From JAAFIP01 sp043778205 (lineage in GTDB: Bacteria > Pseudomonadota > Gammaproteobacteria > Burkholderiales > Burkholderiaceae_C), in contig JAYWGO010000117.1 in NCBI GenBank assembly GCA_043778205.1, positions 1 to 57,363 of the forward strand: DNA of 57,363 nt, given 5' to 3'. The translations under genes and the position numbers were made by a program. Below are positions 16,525-25,923 of this stretch, one piece after another. The notes beneath the pieces are model-generated. The model was not told the DNA's origin and searched no databases. It saw nothing but the letters and a program-made list of their open reading frames with translations. Positions within the stretch are counted from its first letter, which is position 1. Each line of letters starts with the position of its first letter.

Positions 16525-17871
16525 CTACGCGGCCGCCTCAAAGGCCACATGCCCCGCCACCACCGTGCAGCGTACACGGCCGGGCATGGGCATGCCGCCC
16601 ATGTCGTGCGCAAAAGGCGTGTGCTTGCCTTGGCTGGTCAGGCTGCTGGGGGTCACGCTCCACTGGGCCTGCGGGTCAAAGACACACACGTCGGCCACGC
16701 CGCCAGCCACCAGCTGGCCTAGGCTGGCCTGCAGAGTGCCTAGGGCGTTGCCCAGCACCTTGGCGGGCGCGCTGGTAATGCAGGCTAAGGTTTGCGGTAA
16801 CGACAACTTAGAAGCCGTGCCCCAGGCCAGCGCCAAGCTCAGCAGCAGCTCCAGGCCAGTGCCGCCGGGCTCAGCCTCGGCAAACGGCAGGTTTTTGGCA
16901 TCAGCCTCTACCGGGTTGTGGTCGCTCACCAGCACGTCGATGGTGCCGTCAGCCAGTGCGGCGCGCAGGGCCTCTCGGTCGCGCTGCTGGCGCAGTGGTG
17001 GGCACAGGCGGGCACGGCTGTCAAAGTAGCCAATGTCAGCCTCAGTAAGGTGCAAAGAGTTGATGCTGACATCGCAGGTAAGCTGCAAGCCGTCGGCCTT
17101 GGCGGCGCGCACCAGCGCCACGCCTGCTGCACTGCTGATGCGGCACAGGTGCACGCGGGGCCCTGCTCTGCTATCACTAACGCCAGCAGAGCCTCCCCCC
17201 AGCGCACGCATCAGCTCAAAAATGGTGTGCAGCGCAATGGTCTCAGCGGCTACGGGCACCCCGGCCAAGCCCAGCCGTGTGGCCAGCGCGCCGCTGGCGG
17301 CTACGCCCTTGCCCAAGTACAGTTCTTGCGGGCGCAGCCAAACGGTATAGCCAAAGGTAGCGGCATACTGCATGGCGCGCTGCAGCACCTGGGTGTTTTG
17401 CAGCGGCACCTCGGCTTGGCCAAAGCCGATGCAGCCAGCTTCGGTCAGTTCGGCCATTTCGGTCAGTATGCTGCCTTCTAGATTGCGGGTTAACGCACCC
17501 AGCGGGAAGACGCGCGACTGGTGCAGCTTTTCGGCGCGAAACTTCAGCATTTCCACCAAACCGGGTTCGTCTAGCACCGGGTCGGTGTCGGGCGGGCACA
17601 CTAGGGACGTTACGCCGCCGGCGACGGCCGCGCCCAGCTCGCTCTCTAGCATGCCTTCATGCTCGTAGCCAGGCTCGCGCAGGCGGGCGCACAGGTCTAC
17701 CAAACCGGGGGCCACCACGCAGCCTTGGGCATTGATGGTTTTGCTGGGTGCAAAATCTGCGGGGATATGGTCAATGGCGACAATGCGCCCTGCGGCTATG
17801 GCCACATCGCACACCTTGTCAAAACCACTGGCAGGGTTGATAACGCGGCCACCTTGGATGAGTATTTTCAT
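16525..17871 (-). CDS. dihydroorotase-like protein, probably catalytically inactive (PyrC')
   Basis: 448-residue amidohydrolase-fold protein of the dihydroorotase family. The expected metal-binding HxH is replaced: the motif reads GLVDLCARLREPG, so residues 61 and 63 are C and R. Such pyrC' (pyrX) proteins in proteobacteria act as structural partners of aspartate carbamoyltransferase, not as enzymes. The gene starts 11 bp after pyrB stops, the right place for an ATCase partner. True dihydroorotase activity must be encoded elsewhere. Confidence 0.85.
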   Translation of the reverse strand: MKILIQGGRVINPASGFDKVCDVAIAAGRIVAIDHIPADFAPSKTINAQGCVVAPGLVDLCARLREPGYEHEGMLESELGAAVAGGVTSLVCPPDTDPVLDEPGLVEMLKFRAEKLHQSRVFPLGALTRNLEGSILTEMAELTEAGCIGFGQAEVPLQNTQVLQRAMQYAATFGYTVWLRPQELYLGKGVAASGALATRLGLAGVPVAAETIALHTIFELMRALGGGSAGVSDSRAGPRVHLCRISSAAGVALVRAAKADGLQLTCDVSINSLHLTEADIGYFDSRARLCPPLRQQRDREALRAALADGTIDVLVSDHNPVEADAKNLPFAEAEPGGTGLELLLSLALAWGTASKLSLPQTLACITSAPAKVLGNALGTLQASLGQLVAGGVADVCVFDPQAQWSVTPSSLTSQGKHTPFAHDMGGMPMPGRVRCTVVAGHVAFEAAA

Positions 17872-17881
17872 GGGCTTGTTC

Positions 17882-18844
17882 TCACGCTTCGTTGCCTGCT
17901 ACGATGCTCATCACCGCCATGCGCACGGCGATGCCGTAGGTCACTTGCGGCAAGATCACGCTTTGTTTGCCGTCCACCACGGCAGAGTCAATCTCTACGC
18001 CCCGGTTAATCGGGCCAGGGTGCATGACGATGGCATCGGGCTTGGCCAGCAGCAGCTTCTCAGGGGTCAGGCCAAAGCTTTTGAAAAACTCTTGGCTCGA
18101 CGGCAACAGCGCGCCGCTCATGCGCTCGCTTTGCAGGCGCAGCATGATCACCACATCGGCGTTTTTAATGCCCTCTTCCAGCGTATGGCACACGCGCACG
18201 CCCATCTGCGCCATGTCGCTGGGCACCAAGGTTTTAGGGCCTACCACGCGTACTTCGGCGCAGCCCAAGGTGGTGAGCGCGTGAATGTCTGAGCGGGCTA
18301 CCCGCGAGTGCAGCACATCGCCTACGATGGCGACTGTAAGGTTAGAAAAGTCGCCTTTGTAGTGGCGAATGGTGTACATGTCCAGCAGGCCCTGCGTGGG
18401 GTGTGCGTGGCGGCCGTCTCCCGCGTTAACCACATGCACATGGGGGGCTACGTGCTGGGCAATCAGGTAGGGCGCGCCGGATTCGCCGTGGCGCACCACA
18501 AAAATATCAGCCGCCATGGCGCTTAAGTTGGCAATGGTGTCTAACAGCGACTCGCCTTTGCTGGCCGACGAACGTGCAATGTCCAGGTTAATCACGTCGG
18601 CCGAGAGGCGCGTGGCGGCAATGTCGAAGGTGGTGCGGGTGCGGGTGGAGTTTTCAAAAAATAAATTAAATACGCTTTTACCGCGCAACAGCGGCACTTT
18701 TTTGACCTCGCGGTTGCTGACCGACACAAAGTTGGCAGCGGTGTCCAATATATGGGTGAGGATGGCTTTGGGCAGGCCTTCGGTTGTGAGCAGGTGAATC
18801 AACTCGCCATTTTTATTGAGCTGAGGATTGCGTTTGTAGAGCAT
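17882..18844 (-). CDS. pyrB: aspartate carbamoyltransferase catalytic subunit
   Basis: 320 residues. It has the carbamoyl phosphate-binding motif STRTRTTF (66-73), the SASKGES loop (about 91-97) and the HPTQGLLDMYTI motif. It catalyses the committed step of pyrimidine synthesis, carbamoyl phosphate plus aspartate to carbamoyl-aspartate. It lies between pyrR and pyrC', and probably forms a dodecamer with the latter. Confidence 0.95.
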   Translation of the reverse strand: MLYKRNPQLNKNGELIHLLTTEGLPKAILTHILDTAANFVSVSNREVKKVPLLRGKSVFNLFFENSTRTRTTFDIAATRLSADVINLDIARSSASKGESLLDTIANLSAMAADIFVVRHGESGAPYLIAQHVAPHVHVVNAGDGRHAHPTQGLLDMYTIRHYKGDFSNLTVAIVGDVLHSRVARSDIHALTTLGCAEVRVVGPKTLVPSDMAQMGVRVCHTLEEGIKNADVVIMLRLQSERMSGALLPSSQEFFKSFGLTPEKLLLAKPDAIVMHPGPINRGVEIDSAVVDGKQSVILPQVTYGIAVRMAVMSIVAGNEA

Positions 18845-18877
18845 ATTTATTAACCTCTCTGGTGCGTTTTTTTATGC

Positions 18878-19435
18878 TTAAACGGCATCAACGCTGTGTA
18901 CTTTAAAGCTCAGTTGGCCGTCGTCGCTGCGCGCCAGCGCCAGCTGTTGCACCTCTGGCAGCACTAGCCGGGCGGCTGCGAAGCTGGCTTCTACAGGCAA
19001 TTGCCTACCGCCCCGGTCTACCAGCACGGCCAGCTGGACTTTGGCCGGGCGGCCGTAGTCAAACAGCTCATTGAGCACCGCGCGGATGGTGCGGCCGGTG
19101 TACAGCACGTCGTCTAGCAAAATAATGTCGGCACCGTTCACGTCAAACGGAATATGCGTTTGCGCGCTGCTGGCCAGGCCGCGCTGGGCAAAGTCGTCGC
19201 GATGCATGGTAGATGAAATTACGCCGTGCTTGCCGGGCAAGCCTAGGTCGGCGTGCAGCGCCTGGGCCAGCCAGGCACCGCCCGAGGTAATGCCCAGCAG
19301 CTGGGTCTGTGGGCTGCGCAGGTTGCGCACGCCGTGCAGCAGCTGGGCGTACAGCGCGGGCGCGTCTAGCACCAAAGCGCCTGTGCTGGCCGCAGCAGCG
19401 TGGGTGTGCCCATGGCCTTTTGAACTGGTACTCAT
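18878..19435 (-). CDS. pyrR: PyrR-type bifunctional regulator / uracil phosphoribosyltransferase
   Basis: 185 residues with the PRPP-binding motif LDDVLYTGRT (107-116) and SSTMHRDD near residue 78. PyrR proteins bind UMP/UTP and pyr mRNA and often have uracil phosphoribosyltransferase activity. The N-terminal 16 residues are His/Ala/Ser-rich, beyond the usual fold. Its ATG overlaps the ruvX stop (ATGA), so translation is coupled. I see no clear PyrR-binding attenuator in the 33 bp before pyrB. Confidence 0.88.
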   Translation of the reverse strand: MSTSSKGHGHTHAAAASTGALVLDAPALYAQLLHGVRNLRSPQTQLLGITSGGAWLAQALHADLGLPGKHGVISSTMHRDDFAQRGLASSAQTHIPFDVNGADIILLDDVLYTGRTIRAVLNELFDYGRPAKVQLAVLVDRGGRQLPVEASFAAARLVLPEVQQLALARSDDGQLSFKVHSVDAV

Positions 19436-19863
19436 GGCACGTCCCTTAAAAATTGTTCCAAAATAATACGGGCCGACTCCGCATCTAAATCTTTGGCCCC
19501 CAGCGCCGCCGCCTCCACGCTGCTGTACCGTTCGTCCACCTCATGCACGGGCAAGCTAAAGCGGCCGGCCAATTGGCGGGCAAAGCGCTGGGCGCGCTCG
19601 GTCATGGCGTGGGCATTACCGTCAGGGTGGCGCGGCACGCCTACCACCAGCGCGTCGGGTTGCCATTCTTTAAGCAGTGCAGCTATGGGGGCAAAACGTG
19701 CGTCGCCTTCGGCTTTCACCGTGGTCAGCGGCTGGGCGGTGCGGGTCAGGCGGTTGCCCACCGCCACCCCTGTGCGCTGGGTGCCAAAGTCAAAGGCTAT
19801 GAAGGACTGCTGGCGAGAAGGTATGGCTGTGCTGGCCGGGGTCTGTGGGGAGGTATTTGGCAT
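19432..19863 (-). CDS. ruvX: YqgF/RuvX-family Holliday-junction-resolvase-like nuclease
   Basis: 143 residues from the chosen ATG, normal for the family. It has the RNase H-like first strand FIAFDFGTQRTGVAVGN and the VDERYSSVEA motif. YqgF proteins act in pre-16S rRNA 5'-end maturation. An in-frame ATG at 19962 would add 33 residues and overlap yqgE by 34 bp. I prefer 19863 from family length; neither start has a strong ribosome site. Confidence 0.88.
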   Translation of the reverse strand: MPNTSPQTPASTAIPSRQQSFIAFDFGTQRTGVAVGNRLTRTAQPLTTVKAEGDARFAPIAALLKEWQPDALVVGVPRHPDGNAHAMTERAQRFARQLAGRFSLPVHEVDERYSSVEAAALGAKDLDAESARIILEQFLRDVP

Positions 19864-19928
19864 CGCTTGTAGCTCGCTGTTTGGCTCATTCGGTTCATGC
19901 GCCCTGCACATTGGCCTGCGCTGTTTTG

Positions 19929-20600
19929 TCAAGCCCGCCCCGCTACAGGGGAGATCATCCATTCTTGCAGCCCCAGCAGGCCTAGCGCCTTGCTGTAGCG
20001 CTGCTCCACCGGGGTGTCAAAAATCAGCTCTGTGTTGGCCTCAACGGTCAACCAAGCGTTTTCTGCCAGCTCACTTTCTAGCTGGCCCTGGCCCCAGGAG
20101 GAGTAGCCTAGCGAGACCAGCACCCGGCGTGGCCCTACCCCGCTAGACAGGGCTTCCAGCACGTCTTTAGAGGTGGTCATTTCCAGCCCGCCGGGTATCA
20201 CCATGGACGATGCATAAAAAGAAGTGAGCGGCACATCTTCGGCGTCCACCACCGGGTCGCTGCCGTCATGGGGGGTGAGCGGCACAGCTTTCATGTCGGC
20301 AAAGGTAATGGTTTGGGCGGTTTGCTGTTCGTGCAGTACAAAACCGCGCTCGGTATGCACCGGGCCGCCATCAAACACAGGGGCCTCGCTCAGGTCGGTG
20401 CGGCGCAAGGGCAGGTCTACTTTGGCAAACAGGTAGGGCAATTTCACATCGCTGGGTTTGTTAATAACCAGCCCCAGCGCCCCGTGCTCGGTGTGCTCGC
20501 ACAGGTAGATCACCGATTTGGCAAACCTGGCATCTTGCATAGAGGGCATGGCGATCAGGAAGTGGTGGGTCAGGTTGATAGGGTATTGCGCAGTTGCCAT
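19929..20600 (-). CDS. YqgE/AlgH family protein (DUF179)
   Basis: 223 residues. It shows the family N-terminus NLTHHFLIAMPSM and the GLVINKP motif, then VFDGGPVHTERGFVLH. Molecular function is not established; in Pseudomonas the homologue was named AlgH. It is conserved next to ruvX and the pyr genes and heads this five- or six-gene run. Confidence 0.88.
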   Translation of the reverse strand: MATAQYPINLTHHFLIAMPSMQDARFAKSVIYLCEHTEHGALGLVINKPSDVKLPYLFAKVDLPLRRTDLSEAPVFDGGPVHTERGFVLHEQQTAQTITFADMKAVPLTPHDGSDPVVDAEDVPLTSFYASSMVIPGGLEMTTSKDVLEALSSGVGPRRVLVSLGYSSWGQGQLESELAENAWLTVEANTELIFDTPVEQRYSKALGLLGLQEWMISPVAGRA

Positions 20601-20718
20601 GGGGTGATTTTACGCTTTGCTGCGCCTGGTTTGGTCTTGTACAGCGCAGGCCGTGCTTGCACATAAGCGCCAGACCAAACCCAGCCCTTAAAACGCCGTT
20701 CCAAGCCTGTAAATCAAG

Positions 20719-20782
20719 GTTTTTAAGCGTTTTAACCCTCTCACCCAAGGAAATGCTGCATGAGTAGATACTAAATTGATAG
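20719..20782 (+). repeat. interspersed palindromic repeat, copy D
   Basis: Core CACCCAAGGAAATGCTGCAT followed by GAGTAGATACTAAATTGATAG, with the upstream TTTTTAAGCGTTTTAACCC half also recognisable. It lies in the 266-bp divergent gap between yqgE and the PHP gene; I see nothing else certain in that gap. Confidence 0.8.
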
Positions 20783-20866
20783 CACCCATCACAACACCGA
20801 AAACAGCTCTGCATACTGGCCGTGCCATACCATTGCAGCCGTCTGTGGTACTACAGCCCAAGTAAA

Positions 20867-21790
20867 ATGCAAAGTGTGCAATTACCCTCTATTTTGAATG
20901 CCGACCTCCACTGCCACAGCGTGGTGTCTGACGGCACCCTCACCCCCGAAGCCCTTGCCCAGCGCGCCAAAGCCAACGGCGTAGCACTGTGGGCCCTGAC
21001 CGACCATGACGAAATTGCAGGCCAACAGCGCGCTCTGGCCGCAGCCCACGCCAACGGTCTGCACTACCTGACAGGCACTGAAATATCGGTCACTTTTGCC
21101 CACGAGACGGTGCACATCGTAGGTCTGGGCTTTGACATTGACAACACCGCTATGCACGCAGGCTTGCTGGCCACACGCGGTGGGCGCGGCGCACGGGCGC
21201 AAGAGATGGCCGCCGGTTTGGCCAAAGTGGGTATTGAAGGCGCTTACGAAGGCGCGCTCAAATACGTAGGCAACCCCGAGCTGATCTCGCGCACCCACTT
21301 TGCCCGATTTTTGGTAGAAACCGGTGTTTGCCATGAAACCCACGAAGTGTTCAGAAAATACCTAACCGAAGGCAACCCCGGCTACGTACCCACCCGCTGG
21401 GCCAGCCTGCGCGATGCCGTGCACTGGATTACCGATGCAGGTGGTGTTGCCGTGATAGCCCACCCTGGCCGCTACAAATTCACGGTCAATGAAGAGTACG
21501 CACTGTTCACAGAATTTAAAGCCCACGGCGGCCGTGCCACTGAAGTCGTCACCGGCAGCCACACCGTAGCCGAATACGCCAAATACGCCGACACCGCCAC
21601 AGAGTTTGGCATGGCCGCCTCGCGCGGGAGCGACTTTCACAGCCCCACTGAAAGCCGTATTGACCTGGGCGCATTGCCCTTTTTGCCTGGCCACCTTACC
21701 CCTGTGTGGGAGTTGATCGAAGATCGTATCCTCTACGCCGCGCAACCGTCTGCCGCATCACTACCAGTACCAGCAACCGACCCCGCCTGA
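20867..21790 (+). CDS. PHP-domain phosphoesterase (RNase AM / YciV-TrpH family)
   Basis: 307 residues. The PHP metal motifs are clear: NADLHCHSVVSDG at the N-terminus, LTDHDEIAG, and HPGRYKF / GSDFHSP near the C-terminus. Homologues remove 5'-nucleotides from RNA or hydrolyse 3',5'-bisphosphates. I chose the ATG at 20867, which starts MQSVQL just before the first metal motif. It overlaps the DMT transporter gene by one base (TGATG). Confidence 0.88.
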   Translation: MQSVQLPSILNADLHCHSVVSDGTLTPEALAQRAKANGVALWALTDHDEIAGQQRALAAAHANGLHYLTGTEISVTFAHETVHIVGLGFDIDNTAMHAGLLATRGGRGARAQEMAAGLAKVGIEGAYEGALKYVGNPELISRTHFARFLVETGVCHETHEVFRKYLTEGNPGYVPTRWASLRDAVHWITDAGGVAVIAHPGRYKFTVNEEYALFTEFKAHGGRATEVVTGSHTVAEYAKYADTATEFGMAASRGSDFHSPTESRIDLGALPFLPGHLTPVWELIEDRILYAAQPSAASLPVPATDPA

Positions 21791-22701
21791 TGCAGTCACG
21801 CCAAGTTTTAACCGGCATTGCGCTGAGCCTGCTGGCCGTGGCCTGTTTTTCGGTGTTAGACACTACCGTGCAGTACGTAAGTGCGTTTGTACCCATTTTG
21901 ATGGCGCTATGGTTGCGCTACGCCTTTCAAACAGTGGCCACAGCAGCGTGGCTGGCACCAAAGCGTGGCCTGCGCATGCTGCACACCCAACGCCCCGGCC
22001 TGCAGATGCTGCGCGGTTTGCTGCTAATGTGCGGCACAGCGTTTGCCTTTAGCAGCCTCAAAGTGATGCCAGTCAGTGAATTCACCGCAGTGGTCATGAT
22101 TACGCCTTTGGTAGTCACTTTGGTAGCTGCTACCGCCTTAAAACACCACGTTTCCAGCGCGCGTTGGCTGCTGGTGGTGGGCAGTTTTATGGGCACGATG
22201 GTGATCATTCGGCCGTTGCACCACAGCTTTGATGCAACCCTGCTGCTGCCGTTGGGCTGCGTGGTGTTTAACGCCGCTTTTGTGCTGCTTACCAGCCACA
22301 TGGCGCGCACTGAAGACCCACTGACCATGCACCTTTACACCGGCTTGGTGGGCATGGTGCTGGCCAGTGTGGCGCTGCCTTTTGTATGGATTTGGCTGCC
22401 CAACTGGCAGCTTTGGGCATTACTCGCACTGATGGGTGTAGCTTCTACTGCGGGGCATTTGCTACTGATTAAAGCCTTCCAAAAAGCACCCCCCGCCACC
22501 GTCATGCCTTACCAGTACGCGCAAATTGCATTTGCGCTGCTGGGCGGCTGGCTGGTATTTCGCTATGTACCTGATAACTGGTCTTTGTTGGGTATGGGTC
22601 TCATAGCCCTGTGCGGGGGCGCTGGGGCTTGGCTCACGGTGCACGAAGGACGTAGCCAACAGCCTATAGAGGCCAGCAGCACCCCGGCGCAACTGGTGTA
22701 G
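21790..22701 (+). CDS. DMT-superfamily (EamA) transporter
   Basis: 303 residues with about ten membrane helices arranged as two EamA repeats. It has FSVLDTTVQYV in helix 1 and ASTAGHLLLIKAFQKAPPATVMPYQYAQI in the second repeat. It probably exports or imports a small metabolite; the substrate is unknown. Its ATG shares an A with the stop of the PHP gene, so translation is coupled. Confidence 0.85.
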   Translation: MQSRQVLTGIALSLLAVACFSVLDTTVQYVSAFVPILMALWLRYAFQTVATAAWLAPKRGLRMLHTQRPGLQMLRGLLLMCGTAFAFSSLKVMPVSEFTAVVMITPLVVTLVAATALKHHVSSARWLLVVGSFMGTMVIIRPLHHSFDATLLLPLGCVVFNAAFVLLTSHMARTEDPLTMHLYTGLVGMVLASVALPFVWIWLPNWQLWALLALMGVASTAGHLLLIKAFQKAPPATVMPYQYAQIAFALLGGWLVFRYVPDNWSLLGMGLIALCGGAGAWLTVHEGRSQQPIEASSTPAQLV

Positions 22702-22712
22702 CATGTTTACCC

Positions 22713-23336
22713 ATGGCACAGCACTTTCAAGTTCACCCCGATAACCCGCAGCCCCGCCTGTTAAAACAAGCGGTTTCATTGCTAGGCCAAGGCGGCATTG
22801 TGGCTGTACCTACAGACTCTAGCTATGCGCTGGCTTGCCACTTAGATGACAAAACCGCTGCTGACGCACTGCGCCGCATTCGCGGAGTAGACGACAAACA
22901 CCACCTCACCTTGCTGTGCCGTGACCTGAAAGAGCTGGCCACCTATGCCAAGGTAGACAATGCGCAGTTTCGCCTCATTAAAGCGGGCACACCTGGCCCC
23001 TACACCTTCATATTAGAAGCCACCAAAGAAGTACCGCGCCGCCTCAGCCACCCCAAGCGCCAAACTATTGGGCTGCGCGTGCCTGACCACCACACCTTGC
23101 AAGAACTGCTGGCGCTGCATGGCGCGCCGCTGCTGGCCACCACCCTGATAGTGCCCGGCGAAACCCAGGCTTTGAATGATGCAGAAGATATTCGCCAACA
23201 GCTGGGCCATCTGCTTGCCGCTATTATTGATGCAGGGGCCTGCGCCAGTGAGCCCACCACAGTGATAGACCTGACAGGTGGTGCCGTAGAGATCGTGCGC
23301 CAAGGCCGAGGAGAATTAGCCCGATTGGGCTTGTAA
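22713..23336 (+). CDS. YciO/YrdC/Sua5-family protein (L-threonylcarbamoyladenylate synthase-like)
   Basis: 207 residues with the YrdC fold: VAVPTDSSYALACHLDD, the RIRG.DDKHHLTLLC segment, and PGPYTFILEATKEVPRR. The length and PTDSSYAL variant suit the YciO branch more than the essential TsaC/Sua5. It lies 11 bp after the DMT gene. Confidence 0.82.
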   Translation: MAQHFQVHPDNPQPRLLKQAVSLLGQGGIVAVPTDSSYALACHLDDKTAADALRRIRGVDDKHHLTLLCRDLKELATYAKVDNAQFRLIKAGTPGPYTFILEATKEVPRRLSHPKRQTIGLRVPDHHTLQELLALHGAPLLATTLIVPGETQALNDAEDIRQQLGHLLAAIIDAGACASEPTTVIDLTGGAVEIVRQGRGELARLGL

Positions 23337-23404
23337 AGCAGGTGTTTGTCTTTAGATAGAAGCGGCACGCCCGAAGTAGCGTGCGAGTCTGAGACAATAG
23401 GCCT

Positions 23405-24073
23405 ATGGATTTTTCAAACCTCATTCAAACCGTTTTAATTTACGCCCTGCCCGTGCTGTTTGCAATTACGGTGCATGAAGCAGCCCACGGTTACGCAGCA
23501 CGCTACTTTGGCGACAACACAGCCTACTCTCTGGGCCGCATTACGCTCAACCCCATTAAACACATTGACCCCATTGGCACGATAGCCATGCCTTTGCTGC
23601 TCTACTTTTCTACCGGCGGGGCTTTTTTGTTTGGCTATGCCAAGCCAGTGCCCGTGCAATTTGGCAACCTGCGCAACCCCAAGCGCGACATGATTTGGGT
23701 GGCCTTGGCCGGGCCTGCTGTGAATTTGCTGCAGGCACTGGTCTGGGGCGTGTTGTTTTACCTTGTGCTGGGTGCACAGGTGGATGAGCGCTTTTTTATT
23801 GAAATGTGCAAAGCCGGCATGCTGGTGAACGTGGTGATGTTTGTCTTTAACCTGTTCCCCTTGCCTCCACTGGACGGTGGCCGCATTTTGGTGGGCCTGC
23901 TGCCCTACCGCCAAGCAGAGCTGGTCAGCCGGGTAGAGCCTTATGGGTTTTTTGTCGTCATGGGCTTGGTGGTGGCGGGTATCCTGAGTACCATTTGGAT
24001 GAAACCCCTCATGTCCCTGACCTATGGCTTCATCGAGCTGGTACTGACCCCGCTGAGCTTTTTTGTAAAGTAA
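23405..24073 (+). CDS. site-2-protease-like zinc metalloprotease (M50)
   Basis: 222 residues, mostly membrane-embedded. The zinc motif HEAAH occupies residues 24-28, and the third ligand region is NLFPLPPLDGGRIL. The small size and lack of PDZ or CBS domains match the YwhC/Rip3-core type often found beside trpS. Substrate is unknown. Confidence 0.87.
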   Translation: MDFSNLIQTVLIYALPVLFAITVHEAAHGYAARYFGDNTAYSLGRITLNPIKHIDPIGTIAMPLLLYFSTGGAFLFGYAKPVPVQFGNLRNPKRDMIWVALAGPAVNLLQALVWGVLFYLVLGAQVDERFFIEMCKAGMLVNVVMFVFNLFPLPPLDGGRILVGLLPYRQAELVSRVEPYGFFVVMGLVVAGILSTIWMKPLMSLTYGFIELVLTPLSFFVK

Positions 24074-24078
24074 CCCCC

Positions 24079-25284
24079 ATGACAGTGACGAAAGAACGTG
24101 TTTTATCTGGCATGCGCGCTACAGGTGCCCTGCACCTAGGCCACTACCATGGGGCGCTGAAAAACTGGGTACGCTTGCAATCGGAAATGGAGTGCTTCTA
24201 TTTTGTAGCGGACTGGCATGCACTGACCACCCACTACGCTAACCGAGAAGTCATCGAGCAAAACGCTTACGAGATGGTGATTGACTGGCTGGCGGCGGGC
24301 CTAGATCCTGAGCAATGCACCCTGTTCTTACAAAGCCGCCTGCCTGAACATGCCGAACTGTTCACCCTGCTGGCCATGGGCACCCCCATCAGCTGGCTAG
24401 AACGCGTACCCACCTACAAAGACCAGCAGTTGCAGCTCAAGGACAAAGACCTGTCTACCTATGGCTTTTTGGGCTACCCTCTGCTGCAAGCGGCCGACAT
24501 CTTGATTTACCGGGCTAACTATGTGCCCGTCGGCGAAGACCAAGCCAGCCACGTTGAGCTAACCCGCGAAACCGCCCGCCGCTTTAACGACCTGTACGGG
24601 CGTAACCACGATGATGCGGCGCGCCTGGCCGCCTTGCTGGCGAGTTGGACTAAAGAAGACGCTCGCTACTTAAATAGCATGGCCAAAAAACGCCAAGAGC
24701 TGGGTGACGGTACAGTTTTACAAAAACTCCCAGGATTTTTGGCCAAATTTCCGGCCTTGACCGAAGATGAGCGCGCTTTGCTTACATCCCACGTCAGCGG
24801 TAAAGGCAAAAGTGTGTTGGTGGAGCCTCAGGTGCTGCTCAGTAACGCTAGCAAACTGCCGGGCTTGGATGGCCGCAAAATGAGCAAAAGCTACGGCAAT
24901 AGCATTGCCATCCGTGAAGATGCGGCCAGTATTGAGAAAAAAGTACGCCATATGCCCACCGACCCTGCGCGGGTAAAGCTGACCGACAAAGGTGACCCTG
25001 CCAAGTGCCCTGTCTGGCAGTTTCACTTGGTTTACTCTAACGAGCAGCGCAAAGAATGGGTAACCCAAGGTTGCACTACGGCACAAATAGGCTGCATAGA
25101 ATGCAAAAAAACCGTTAGCGACGCGATTTTGTTAGAACAACAGCCTATGCTTGCATTAGCGCAACCCTATGTTGATAATCCAAAAGTTGTACGGGAAATT
25201 ATTGACGCTGGCTGTAACAAAGCACGCAAAGTGGCGCAAGAAACCATGTACCATGTGAGGTCTGCTATTGGCCTTAATTACTAA
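24079..25284 (+). CDS. trpS: tryptophan--tRNA ligase
   Basis: 401 residues. The class I signatures are HLGH (19-22) and KMSKS (267-271). The protein is longer than E. coli TrpS and belongs to the extended type with ESME..YFVADWHALTTHY. It charges tRNA-Trp. I chose the ATG at 24079, 6 bp after the M50 gene, since the longer frame from 23995 would overlap that gene deeply. Confidence 0.94.
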   Translation: MTVTKERVLSGMRATGALHLGHYHGALKNWVRLQSEMECFYFVADWHALTTHYANREVIEQNAYEMVIDWLAAGLDPEQCTLFLQSRLPEHAELFTLLAMGTPISWLERVPTYKDQQLQLKDKDLSTYGFLGYPLLQAADILIYRANYVPVGEDQASHVELTRETARRFNDLYGRNHDDAARLAALLASWTKEDARYLNSMAKKRQELGDGTVLQKLPGFLAKFPALTEDERALLTSHVSGKGKSVLVEPQVLLSNASKLPGLDGRKMSKSYGNSIAIREDAASIEKKVRHMPTDPARVKLTDKGDPAKCPVWQFHLVYSNEQRKEWVTQGCTTAQIGCIECKKTVSDAILLEQQPMLALAQPYVDNPKVVREIIDAGCNKARKVAQETMYHVRSAIGLNY

Positions 25285-25335
25285 TAGTTTGATAAAATCA
25301 GATCTGTAGTGTCGAAATTTCACTAGTACATCGTT

Positions 25336-25923
25336 ATGCTTATTTTTGTAGTTGATGACCACCCCCTGATGCGCGAAGCGGTGGTCATGCTTTTTCGGCG
25401 TCTCAAAAGTGATGCCACCATCGTTGAGATGGACCGCATCGGTATAGTCGCGCAAAACACCCTCACCCACGGTGCGCCTGATTTAATTTGCTTAGACCTG
25501 AAATTACCTGATACCCACGGAGTATCGGGTGTGCGTGAAATACGTGCCGCCCATCCTAATACACCGCTGGTAGTGCTGTCTGCTTCCCCGGCCACTGACT
25601 ACGAGGACTTAGCACTGGAAGCCGGTGCCGACCTGTACCTAGAAAAAGCCGCCGGAGCTACCCATTTATCGCAAGCCTTGCGTGCATTGGTATCACCGGA
25701 AAGTGAATTTGGCGAGAACGCACCAGGTAACGAAAAGCTCTCTAAGCGCCAAAAACAACTGCTCAAGCTACTGGACGATGGTTTGTCTAACCGCGACATT
25801 GCCGAGCAACTGGGCATCAGCGAACACACGGTGAAGGTGCATTTATGGCGTTTGTTCCGCCGCCTCGACGTGAAAAGCCGCACCCAAGCCACCTACTGGG
25901 CTAGAACCCACGGTATTGTTTAA
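25336..25923 (+). CDS. NarL/LuxR-type response regulator
   Basis: 195 residues. A receiver domain with D7/D8 and phospho-acceptor D54 (LICLDLKLPDTHG) is followed by a LuxR-type helix-turn-helix at about 135-185 (LSKRQKQLLKLLDDGLSNRD, then SEHTVKVH). It acts as a DNA-binding regulator. It is convergent with the histidine kinase gene, and the two 3' coding ends overlap by 81 bp; they are probably partners. Confidence 0.88.
   Translation: MLIFVVDDHPLMREAVVMLFRRLKSDATIVEMDRIGIVAQNTLTHGAPDLICLDLKLPDTHGVSGVREIRAAHPNTPLVVLSASPATDYEDLALEAGADLYLEKAAGATHLSQALRALVSPESEFGENAPGNEKLSKRQKQLLKLLDDGLSNRDIAEQLGISEHTVKVHLWRLFRRLDVKSRTQATYWARTHGIV

Noticed and set aside
16918..17481. 187-codon open frame antisense to pyrC'
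   Set aside because: Shadow of the amidohydrolase-family gene, without recognisable features.
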